NCBI RefSeq assembly: GCF_004345705.1
Contig: NZ_SLWV01000034.1
Span: forward strand, 1 to 39,019
DNA length: 39,019 nt
Reading direction: 5' to 3'
From: Marinisporobacter balticus
GTDB taxonomy: Bacteria; Bacillota; Clostridia; Peptostreptococcales; Thermotaleaceae
This document shows, piece after piece, positions 33,693 to 39,019 of the stretch. The notes below the pieces were generated by a model. The model ran no database searches and was not told where the DNA came from. It worked only from the letters and a program-made list of their open reading frames with translations. Position numbers and translations under genes: made by a program. Numbering within the stretch: position 1 is the first letter of the stretch; every line of letters starts with the position of its first letter.

Positions 33693-33803
33693 TGCAATAT
33701 AAATTAAATTATGTTGTACTTAGCTAAAGAAAATGATACAATTTTATTAACCAGTGAAACATAATTTAAAACAGGGTTCTATATTTTCACTGCAACATAA
33801 TTT
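33691..33803 (+). repeat. TnpI-type resolution site: two inverted and two direct 15-bp motifs
   Basis: Four related motifs lie in 113 bp. The core is an inverted pair, AGTGCAATATAAATT (33691-33705) and, on the other strand, AGTACAACATAATTT (33720-33706). Two further copies follow in direct orientation: AGTGAAACATAATTT (33753-33767) and ACTGCAACATAATTT (33789-33803), 36 bp apart. This is the layout of the Tn4430 internal recombination site (IR1-IR2 core plus DR1-DR2 accessory sites, about 116 bp). The adjacent TnpI-type recombinase is the expected ligand. Confidence 0.75.
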
Positions 33804-33821
33804 ACTAAGCTTAACAATTAA

Positions 33822-33959
33822 ATCAAATTTTTGTATCATGATCACAAAGGACATGGATGTATGGGTGCTAAGTCAAGTGGTGAACTTATAGTAGAATATT
33901 TCTTGAAAAAACACTTTAAAATCAAAACTCAATTCGATACTTTGAAGTGTATAATTTGA
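33822..33959 (+). pseudogene. Remnant resembling a zinc-ribbon endonuclease-like protein
   Basis: Between an in-frame TAA and a TGA the frame reads IKFLYHDHKGHGCMGAKSSG, then ELIVEYFLKKHFKIKTQFDT. The GHGC..xxSSGE.xxxEYLKK pattern is reminiscent of phage-type proteins that join a zinc-ribbon repeat to a restriction-like nuclease (family memory, tentative). There is no start with a ribosome site. The rest of 33804-34041 shows nothing else I can support. Confidence 0.35.
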
Positions 33960-34041
33960 AAATAAAATACTTAAAAATATTTGATATTCTCTTATAAACT
34001 ATTCTACGGTTTAAGAAATACAAATTTATGGAGGTTTTTAT

Positions 34042-34296
34042 ATGGAAAAAATTTTGAAACAAATATTGGCTGAATTAAAAGAACTTAAGGAAGGTCAATC
34101 AAAAATGCAATTGGATATTAGTGAAATTAAAACAGATGGAAAAGACACTAGAGAACAGACCGCAGACTTAACAGAATTCAAAACAGAAACATCTCAAAAT
34201 ATTTCTGACATAAAAGATACTTTAAAATTCTTATTACACAAAGAAATTGAAACAGAAAAAGAAATTTATGCACTTAAACAAATAAAAAGCAAATAA
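34042..34296 (+). CDS. Coiled-coil protein of 84 residues carried in the Tn3-type element
   Basis: ATG 34042 follows GGAGG at normal distance. The product is almost entirely amphipathic helix with heptad spacing (EKILKQILAELKELKEGQSK, then ISDIKDTLKFLLHKEIETEK), without TM segment or enzyme motif. Similar short coiled-coil proteins with a leucine/lysine-rich head are frequent on clostridial plasmids, phages and transposons and remain unassigned. It has its own terminator and lies between the resolution site and tnpI, where Tn4430 itself has no gene, so it is a passenger or later insertion. Oligomerisation is likely; the function is unknown. Confidence 0.72.
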   Translation: MEKILKQILAELKELKEGQSKMQLDISEIKTDGKDTREQTADLTEFKTETSQNISDIKDTLKFLLHKEIETEKEIYALKQIKSK

Positions 34297-34311
34297 TTTC
34301 ATATTTTAAAG

Positions 34312-34344
34312 AAAAAGGGCGTGCATTTTAAACACTGCCTTTTT
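34312..34344 (+). terminator. Terminator after the coiled-coil gene
   Basis: AAAAAGGGCGTG (34312-34323) pairs with CACTGCCTTTTT (34333-34344) apart from two central mismatches. The 3' arm ends in a five-T run. Confidence 0.65.
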
Positions 34345-34420
34345 ATCAATCAACTTGGTTTTATCATATGCTAACGATAAATCTATATTCAATTTTCAAA
34401 AAACAACTAGGAGTACTATT

Positions 34421-35242
34421 ATGATTGAAAAATTTTATAAATGGCTAGAAAATGAAGGTAAAAGCAAAAATACTATAAAGTCCTATACAAGACACGTACA
34501 AAATTATTTTAAATGGTTTCACGACAGTTTTAATGCATCGTTTACTAAACTGTATCGTGAAAATATCTTAGACTATATAAGTTATATGACTAATATAAAA
34601 AAATTAAAAGCTGAAAGTATTAATACAAAGTTAGCTGCTCTTTCTAAATATAATGAATTTCTTATAGAACACAATATCCAAACTGATACGGTCGTCTTAA
34701 AAAAAGACTATATCAAAATTCAGAAGGAATATATCAGCCCTTCCACTATTGTAAAAGCTGATGTAGAAGCTTTTCGTCAAAAAATTTTAGAAAATAAAGA
34801 TAAACGAGACTATGCAATAGTTACTTTACTAGCATATTCAGGGATGCGTATATCTGAAGCTTTGAGTATCAAAATTCATGATGTAAACTTACCTGCAAGA
34901 GAAATTTTGGTACGATATGGAAAGAGAAAGAAACAGAGATTCGTTATTATCAATGATAAGATTTTTAATGCTATCAAGGAATATCTAAAAGAAAGACAAC
35001 ATCAGAAAAATAGTAATAGTGAGTATTTGTTTATCAGTCGTGAATCTAATAAGGTGGATCGGACTGTGATTAATCGTATTTTTAACCAATACAGTAATAA
35101 AATTACTCCTCATACTTTAAGACACTTCTTTTGCTCCTATGCACTTGAAAACGGCTGGTCTACCCACGAAGTAGCAGCACAAGTCGGTCATTCAAATATT
35201 CATACTACAATGCTCTATACGCATCCATCTAGCATGAAATAA
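34421..35242 (+). CDS. tnpI: TnpI-type tyrosine recombinase (cointegrate resolvase)
   Basis: I choose ATG 34421 (273 residues), eight bases after CTAGGAG; a longer frame from 34355 lacks a ribosome site. The N-terminal core-binding domain (about 1-90) starts MIEKFYKWLENEGKSKNTIK. The catalytic domain has Arg143 (SGMR), a basic GKRKKQR turn (about 167-173), His231 and Arg234 (HTLRH), His257 (VGHSN) and nucleophile Tyr266 (TMLYTH). All are intact. In Tn4430, TnpI resolves cointegrates at a four-motif site; such a site lies upstream at 33691-33803, and a tnpA start follows 38 bp after the stop. Activity is plausible even though the transposon itself is broken. Confidence 0.88.
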   Translation: MIEKFYKWLENEGKSKNTIKSYTRHVQNYFKWFHDSFNASFTKLYRENILDYISYMTNIKKLKAESINTKLAALSKYNEFLIEHNIQTDTVVLKKDYIKIQKEYISPSTIVKADVEAFRQKILENKDKRDYAIVTLLAYSGMRISEALSIKIHDVNLPAREILVRYGKRKKQRFVIINDKIFNAIKEYLKERQHQKNSNSEYLFISRESNKVDRTVINRIFNQYSNKITPHTLRHFFCSYALENGWSTHEVAAQVGHSNIHTTMLYTHPSSMK

Positions 35243-35280
35243 AACGAAAGGCAAATCTATTGTAAAGGTAGAGATGTAGG

Positions 35281-35385
35281 TTGGCTACGCCAGAGATTTT
35301 ATTAACTGAAGAACAACGTTTAGAATTTACCCAAATCTCACCTAATATTAATGAATGGGAAATTGCTAAGTACTATATCTTTTCT
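35281..35385 (+). pseudogene. tnpA: 5' end of a Tn3-family transposase gene
   Basis: From TTG 35281 the frame reads MATPEILLTEEQRLEFTQIS followed by PNINEWEIAKYYIFS, which matches the start of Tn4430-group TnpA (LTPEQR..F..IP..EWE...Y..FS). The match ends at about 35385. The frame runs on to a TAA at 35455-35457, but that part is the reverse complement of a resolvase start. Only some 35 of about 990 codons survive. It is directly downstream of tnpI, the normal Tn4430 order. Confidence 0.78.
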
Positions 35386-35436
35386 GTCTGTGTTCTGATC
35401 TACTGTAGATACTCGTACATAACCTATTTTAGGCAT
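35383..35436 (-). pseudogene. tnpR: First 18 codons of a serine resolvase gene
   Basis: On the minus strand ATG 35436, preceded by AGAGG, encodes MPKIGYVRVSTVDQNTDR. The IGYxRVST.DQN..R pattern with the catalytic Ser in RVST is the hallmark start of Tn3-type resolvases. The match stops where the antiparallel tnpA fragment begins, so the two genes were joined tail to tail by a deletion or insertion. It must derive from a different Tn3-family element, as TnpI-type transposons do not carry tnpR. Confidence 0.75.
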
Positions 35437-35460
35437 AACGCAATCCCTCTTTTATAAAAA

Positions 35461-35514
35461 TTTTATAGTAACTAAAACATCTTGACATTATTTTATAGTA
35501 GGTATAAAATAATG
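35461..35514 (+). promoter_or_regulatory. marR promoter with two operator-like elements
   Basis: TTGACA (35482-35487) and TAAAAT (35505-35510) are 17 bp apart. CATTATTTTATA (35486-35497) and TATAAAATAATG (35503-35514) form a perfect 12-bp inverted repeat across the promoter. Just upstream TTTTATAGTAACTAAAA (35461-35477) matches, on the other strand, 15 of 17 positions of the palindrome before the amidohydrolase gene. Autorepression by the MarR protein is likely. Confidence 0.6.
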
Positions 35515-35527
35515 CTGGGTGATATAA

Positions 35528-35971
35528 ATGAATAAGCAAATTGAAATCATAGAAAAAGTTGTCCGTTTATTAAATAAAATAAATCAGACAAATAAAATAC
35601 CTAGAGATTATGGAAGTGGACATATTTTATACCAATCAGAAATTCATACTATTGAAGCTATCCATAATCATGAAAATGTTAATGCCAGTGAGCTTTCGAA
35701 GATATTAGGGATAACAAACGGAGCTGTTAACCAAATAACAAATAAACTTATAAAGAAAGGACTTGTAGATAAATACAAAATGAATAGTAATAATAAAGAG
35801 GTTTTTTATAGGCTTACTGAAATAGGTAAAATAACAAATTTAGGTCATAACAATCATCACAAAGAAGCGTATCAAAACATATTACAATATCTGAATGATT
35901 CAAATCAAGACGAAATTAAAACTATAAATACATTTTTAGATAGTTTAATAAAAAATTGGCCCCATAATTAA
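35528..35971 (+). CDS. MarR-family transcriptional regulator
   Basis: The 147-residue protein has the MarR layout: N-terminal dimer helices (about 1-35), winged helix (VNASELSKILGITNGAVNQI, then TNKLIKKGLVDKYKM and the NNKEVFYRLTEIG wing at about 85-100), and C-terminal dimer helix. It has no cysteine suited to redox sensing. Its promoter contains a perfect inverted repeat, and the next operon starts with a palindrome sharing the TTTTAGTTACTA sequence found upstream of marR. A terminator covers its stop codon, so the amidohydrolase pair depends on its own promoter. It probably represses both units in the absence of a small ligand. Confidence 0.9.
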   Translation: MNKQIEIIEKVVRLLNKINQTNKIPRDYGSGHILYQSEIHTIEAIHNHENVNASELSKILGITNGAVNQITNKLIKKGLVDKYKMNSNNKEVFYRLTEIGKITNLGHNNHHKEAYQNILQYLNDSNQDEIKTINTFLDSLIKNWPHN

Positions 35972-35984
35972 TGGGGCATTATTT
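35959..35984 (+). terminator. Terminator overlapping the marR stop codon
   Basis: GCCCCAT (35959-35965) pairs with ATGGGGC (35971-35977) around loop AATTA, followed by ATTATTT. The stop TAA at 35969-35971 lies in the loop region. Confidence 0.75.
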
Positions 35985-36015
35985 ACACAATATTTTTTAG
36001 TTACTAAAAAATATT
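35982..36015 (+). promoter_or_regulatory. Promoter and palindromic operator of the amidohydrolase operon
   Basis: AATATTTTTTAG-TTA-CTAAAAAATATT (35989-36015) is a perfect 12+12 bp inverted repeat. A TTTACA hexamer (35982-35987) lies immediately before it, and a weak -10 (TAAAAA, 36005) inside it, so a bound protein would block initiation. The centre TTTTAGTTACTA is shared with the region upstream of marR. Confidence 0.6.
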
Positions 36016-36034
36016 TCGAAAGGAGTATATCGCA

Positions 36035-37051
36035 ATGAATAAAAAATTAAAAATTATTGATATTCAATCACACTTTCTTCCTGAAAAATGGATTTATGAG
36101 GTTTCTAAACGTAATGACTATCCTAAATTACAAAAAATAACAGACGATAAATGGCTTATACATGGTTCAGAGTATGACAAATTACCTTATCATACTAAAA
36201 AAAGTGGTATTGATATTAATGCCAAATTAAAGGAGATGGATGAAACGGGTATAGAGATGACTATACTGACATTAAGCCCTCCGGGTCCAGATAATATATC
36301 AGATGGAAAAGAAGCCGATAGATTAGCTAAAATTTCAAATGATGGGATTGCAGAAATCATATCTTGTTATCCAAACCGTTTTCGTGGTGTAGCAAATTTA
36401 GGTTATGGAAATATGGAAGATTCTATTAAAGAACTTAATCGTTGTATTGATGAATTGAATTTTGTAGGTTTACAAGTTTACCCTTATGCAAGAGGAGATA
36501 TGGGTATAGATGACGTTTCTTTTAGACCTATTTTTAGAATACTTGAAGAAAAAGGGATACCGCTTATCCTTCATCCAGGTTCACCAATTAACAAAGATTA
36601 TGCATCTTATAAGATGGGGCCCTTATTGGGATATTGGTTTGATGATGCAATGGCAATGATGAAATTAATTTTAAGTGGATTATTTGAAGAATTGCCAAAT
36701 TTAAAAGTAATATGTCCTCATGTATGGTCTGTACTTCCTTATTTAATTGATAGAATAGATATTCAAGTAAGTAGATTCCCAGAGTTTTTTGCTGGTAATA
36801 TTAAAAAAGCTCCTAGCGAATATTTGAAAAATGTTTTTACTGACTGCAATAATTTCTCTACAGATACGCTTAAATTTGCTATTCATAAAATGGGCGGAGT
36901 TAATAAAATGATGTTTGGTAGCGACTCACCTTTTGTTGAAGCAAAATTTGTTGCTAACTTAATTTTAGAATTAGGTTTATCCAATGAAGATATTGAAAAA
37001 ATATTTTACAATAATGCAAAAGAATTGTTCAAAATTGGAGATATAATATAA
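36035..37051 (+). CDS. Amidohydrolase family 2 (ACMSD-like) protein
   Basis: The 338-residue TIM-barrel protein starts 10 bases after AAAGGAG. The family signature DxHxH near the N-terminus reads Asp9-Ile-Gln11-Ser-His13, so the first metal His is Gln. Other metal or catalytic positions are in place: His180 (LILHPG), His229 (CPHVWSVLPYL) and Asp297 (FGSDSPF). Relatives include aminocarboxymuconate-semialdehyde decarboxylase, gamma-resorcylate decarboxylase and related hydrolases or hydratases, so a decarboxylase or hydrolase acting on a small carboxylic acid is likely. It is the first gene of a two-gene operon with an aminothiazoline-carboxylate hydrolase family member, under a MarR-type operator. 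The substrate cannot be named. Confidence 0.85.
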   Translation: MNKKLKIIDIQSHFLPEKWIYEVSKRNDYPKLQKITDDKWLIHGSEYDKLPYHTKKSGIDINAKLKEMDETGIEMTILTLSPPGPDNISDGKEADRLAKISNDGIAEIISCYPNRFRGVANLGYGNMEDSIKELNRCIDELNFVGLQVYPYARGDMGIDDVSFRPIFRILEEKGIPLILHPGSPINKDYASYKMGPLLGYWFDDAMAMMKLILSGLFEELPNLKVICPHVWSVLPYLIDRIDIQVSRFPEFFAGNIKKAPSEYLKNVFTDCNNFSTDTLKFAIHKMGGVNKMMFGSDSPFVEAKFVANLILELGLSNEDIEKIFYNNAKELFKIGDII

Positions 37052-37066
37052 AAGGAGAGATTTGAT

Positions 37067-37693
37067 ATGATTAAAACAAATATTGACAAGCCTGCAAAAC
37101 CAGAAGTTTCACTTATTGTACTTGGTGTATTAAAAGGTTATCTTGATAACGCTGATGATTTTATGGCCAAAACGATGAAATTGGAAAAAGAAATAGCAAA
37201 GAAAATGTCACAAGAAAATCCGCAGTATCCTGCTGAATTTGTAAAAATTGTTTCAATGGTTACAGCACTTTATAGTGAATTGAAAAAAGATATGGAAAAT
37301 GAAAAAGCATTATCCATAGTCAAGGCATCATTTTTACCAGTAGGTCTTGCTCTGCAAATGGCAAACTTTAGATATGTGGAGGATAATCATACATTTGAGA
37401 ATTTGATTAATTATCAACAAAGGACGAATAAACAAGGGCCTACTCAGTTAAATCGAATGGAAGTTATTCAACAAAATAATAAAACTTATGAATTTCATGT
37501 GCATAACTGTATGTTTAAAGATGAATTTTCTAGGCTTTGTATGCCAGAACTTACTACAGTGATGTGTGCAATTGATAATGTTATTTTTAATGCGTATTTG
37601 CCAGATAAAGTTCATTTTCATAGAAATGGAACTGGTAATACAATAATAGATGGAATGCAATATTGCACTTTTGTATGTGAAAATATGGGCTAG
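37067..37693 (+). CDS. L-2-amino-thiazoline-4-carboxylate hydrolase family protein
   Basis: The 208-residue protein starts after AAAGGAGAG, 15 bp behind the amidohydrolase. The C-terminal half carries the family pattern: HVHNCMFKDEFSRLCMPEL (about 144-162), MCAIDN (about 165-170) and the late HFHRNGTGNTIIDGMQYCTF. These conserved Cys, Asp and His residues are typical of the group named after ATC hydrolase, the ring-opening enzyme that turns aminothiazoline carboxylate into N-carbamoyl-cysteine. Many members have other or unknown substrates. The N-terminal half is helical and less conserved. With the upstream amidohydrolase it suggests a small catabolic route for a cyclic or carbamoylated amino acid, by inference. 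Confidence 0.78.
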   Translation: MIKTNIDKPAKPEVSLIVLGVLKGYLDNADDFMAKTMKLEKEIAKKMSQENPQYPAEFVKIVSMVTALYSELKKDMENEKALSIVKASFLPVGLALQMANFRYVEDNHTFENLINYQQRTNKQGPTQLNRMEVIQQNNKTYEFHVHNCMFKDEFSRLCMPELTTVMCAIDNVIFNAYLPDKVHFHRNGTGNTIIDGMQYCTFVCENMG

Positions 37694-38051
37694 TTGTTTC
37701 AAACTGAAATTTTTATATTTAAGGTATAGTCAGCAAAAATGATATTTCGTGTGATAAGAAAAACATTATCTCATAAATGTAATTATTTAGCATGCTCATT
37801 TTAACAGCATATAATTTTTATAAATTTCATCTTTAAAATCATTATATCAATCTAAGCTTTTAATCAAAATAGCACGTTAGTTCAATTCACATTTTATGTC
37901 ATAACAGCCATAAGACAGTAGTTCCATTGTTGGCGCTACCCCTGTCTAGGGCCTCATTATATAGAAAACTATCGGAAAGGAACAGCTGATGAGTTATACC
38001 AAAAATCGGAAATATATAATAGAAAATAAATTCATATAGAGGTGGAATTAT
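37694..38051. other. Intergenic region with one possible gene remnant
   Basis: This 358-bp AT-rich spacer has no convincing gene. On the plus strand 37922-38029 a frame between a TAG and a TAA reads FHCWRYPCLGPHYIENYRK and then GTADELYQKSEIYNRK, which looks like a protein end but has no start and no family I recognise. In another frame ATG 37989 after GAAAGGA gives a 16-residue peptide only. AGAGGTGG before 38052 is the ribosome site of the next gene. No terminator of the upstream operon is obvious. Confidence 0.35.
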
Positions 38052-39014
38052 ATGCCTAAAATTGACAATATGTTAGCAATTCTATGGATGCTTCGTTCAG
38101 GTGAAAAAATTACTGCAAAACAAATTTCAGAAAAGTTAGAGATGAATATAAGGACTGTGTATCGTTATATTGATACAATTTCAACAAGTGGCGTACCTAT
38201 AATTTCAGAACCAGGACATAACGGTGGATACACTTTATTGAACAATTTTATTGAGGCTCCTCTTTTTTTTGATTTTGAGGAGCAAACTTCACTATTTCAC
38301 GCTGCTGTTTTTGCAGAAGAAGCCGGATATTATGGAGGTGAAGCACTAAATAGGGCCATTTCAAAACTAAGTAAATACTCAACTCAAGAGCAGGAAACAA
38401 AGATAAACCAACATTTAACTAGTCTTGAAGTAATAAGTCGATTAAGTTCACTCTCTATGGAACCTTTTTTGAAGGAGTTGGAGCAGGCCGTAGCTGACGG
38501 GTACTCAGTAAAAATTCTTTACCATAAAAGTGGCGAAAAGCAATTAAATTATAGATTGGTCGATCCGTACAGAATTATCTATTGGAATAATAAGTGGTAT
38601 GTGATTGGATTTTGTCATCTTAGGAATGATATCCGTAGTTTTAGAGTAGATCGAATTGAAAGTCTAATGCTAACCGAAAATAAGTTTAACCGGCCAGAAA
38701 ATTTTTCAGCACGTGACTTTTTTATGAAAAACCTCCTTCCTACTATAGAAGATAGGGAAGGGATTACTTCTTTAGTTATTAATGGGAATACAAGGACGTT
38801 GGGAGATATTTGCCAACATTGGTTTTTAGGACATTATTTACAAGAACGGACTTCAAATCAAGCAGTATTTCTTCTTGAAAAGGATATGATACATACATAT
38901 GTACCTTATTTACTTTTACCGTACGGTAAATCTATTCAAGTTATTGAGCCATTAAGTCTAAAGAAAAGACTTATTGAAGTTCTGTCGGAATTAATAAAAT
39001 TTTATCAAGTATGA
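38052..39014 (+). CDS. WYL-domain transcriptional regulator (YafY type)
   Basis: The 320-residue protein is complete, ending with TGA at 39012-39014. The N-terminal helix-turn-helix (about 1-60) reads KITAKQISEKLEMNIRTVYR followed by YIDTISTSGVPI. The WYL domain (about 140-225) includes VKILYHKSGEKQLNYRLVDP, YRIIYWNNKWYVIGFC and FRVDRIESL; the namesake triplet appears as WYV. A C-terminal extension (about 230-320) is usual for the family. WYL proteins bind small ligands or nucleic acids and regulate stress, defence or metabolic genes. Its target is likely just outside the window or the gene itself; no palindrome is evident upstream. Confidence 0.9.
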   Translation: MPKIDNMLAILWMLRSGEKITAKQISEKLEMNIRTVYRYIDTISTSGVPIISEPGHNGGYTLLNNFIEAPLFFDFEEQTSLFHAAVFAEEAGYYGGEALNRAISKLSKYSTQEQETKINQHLTSLEVISRLSSLSMEPFLKELEQAVADGYSVKILYHKSGEKQLNYRLVDPYRIIYWNNKWYVIGFCHLRNDIRSFRVDRIESLMLTENKFNRPENFSARDFFMKNLLPTIEDREGITSLVINGNTRTLGDICQHWFLGHYLQERTSNQAVFLLEKDMIHTYVPYLLLPYGKSIQVIEPLSLKKRLIEVLSELIKFYQV

Positions 39015-39019
39015 TAACT

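Larger units (their letters stand above)
33609..35457 (+). mobile_element. Decayed Tn3-family transposon of the TnpI-TnpA (Tn4430) type
   Basis: From left to right: terminal inverted repeat (33609-33645), four-motif resolution site (33691-33803), a short nuclease-like remnant, an 84-residue coiled-coil gene with its own terminator, tnpI (34421-35242), and the first 35 codons of tnpA (35281-35385), after which the element breaks into an antiparallel tnpR start. The order repeat, resolution site, tnpI, tnpA with all genes in one direction is that of Tn4430. The right half with most of tnpA and the second terminal repeat is missing, so it cannot move unaided. Confidence 0.8.

Noticed and set aside
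33691..33803. CRISPR array made of the four 15-bp motifs
   Set aside because: Two motifs are inverted and spacing is uneven; the layout fits a recombinase site.
1..39019. tRNA, rRNA and riboswitch genes
   Set aside because: I saw no cloverleaf-like G+C-rich clusters, T-loop sequences or known riboswitch cores; covariance-model searches would be needed to exclude small RNAs.

Overview
The window is low-G+C DNA with AT-rich intergenic spacers, strong AGGAGG-type ribosome sites and Gram-positive gene families (lipoprotein signals, BlaI/BlaR1, FtsX-type ABC exporter with a two-component system, Fic, a Tn4430-like transposon). The best fit is an anaerobic Bacillota of class Clostridia; the genus cannot be fixed from the sequence. 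One block (about 17.0-22.0 kb) is clearly richer in G+C than the rest and looks recently acquired.

Region 1 (1-13.9 kb) is a cell-surface and polymorphic-effector locus. A giant GLUG-repeat protein, entering from outside the window, contains a 1905-bp tandem duplication and ends in two fibronectin-III-like domains and a cohesin-like domain. It is followed by a 2232-residue RHS/YD-repeat protein with a cohesin plus dockerin module inserted in its YD-repeat shell and a variable C-terminal cassette. A PQQ-propeller-like lipoprotein lies 23 bp downstream (immunity or partner candidate), then an orphan fragment of the RHS core.

Region 2 (13.9-17.0 kb) is a scrap zone: an IS3-type element whose two transposase frames are fused by an internal deletion, a tyrosine recombinase, a Fic-family protein with Gln in place of the catalytic His, a one-spacer relic of a type I-C-like CRISPR array, and an IS91-type transposase fragment cut at that relic.

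Region 3 (17.0-22.1 kb, minus strand) is the high-G+C module: response regulator, intramembrane-type histidine kinase, ABC ATPase and an 859-residue FtsX permease, typical of antimicrobial-peptide sensing and detoxification. Direct repeats suited to an OmpR-type regulator precede the ABC genes.

Region 4 (22.3-32.5 kb) holds a GNAT acetyltransferase and a complete inducible penicillin-resistance locus (blaI, blaR1 and a lipoprotein class A beta-lactamase, with TACA-NN-TGTA-type operators before blaI and before the beta-lactamase). A DtxR-like regulator, a 43-residue protein and a metallo-beta-lactamase-fold hydrolase form a minus-strand group. A TetR regulator and a two-gene ABC exporter follow.

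Region 5 (32.5-35.5 kb) contains the remains of Tn3-family transposons: a tnpA 3' end on the minus strand, a Tn4430-like terminal inverted repeat, a 113-bp four-motif resolution site, a small coiled-coil gene, an intact TnpI-type recombinase, the first 35 codons of tnpA, and an abutting antiparallel tnpR start.

Region 6 (35.5-39.0 kb) has a MarR regulator, an amidohydrolase and an L-2-amino-thiazoline-4-carboxylate hydrolase family protein, joined by a shared operator-like sequence, and a WYL-domain regulator at the right edge.

Most of the window is accessory DNA. The most original signals are the cohesin-dockerin insert in the RHS protein with its neighbouring cohesin-bearing GLUG protein, the RHS C-terminal cassette with its lipoprotein partner, the CRISPR relic, and the reconstructable Tn4430-type module.
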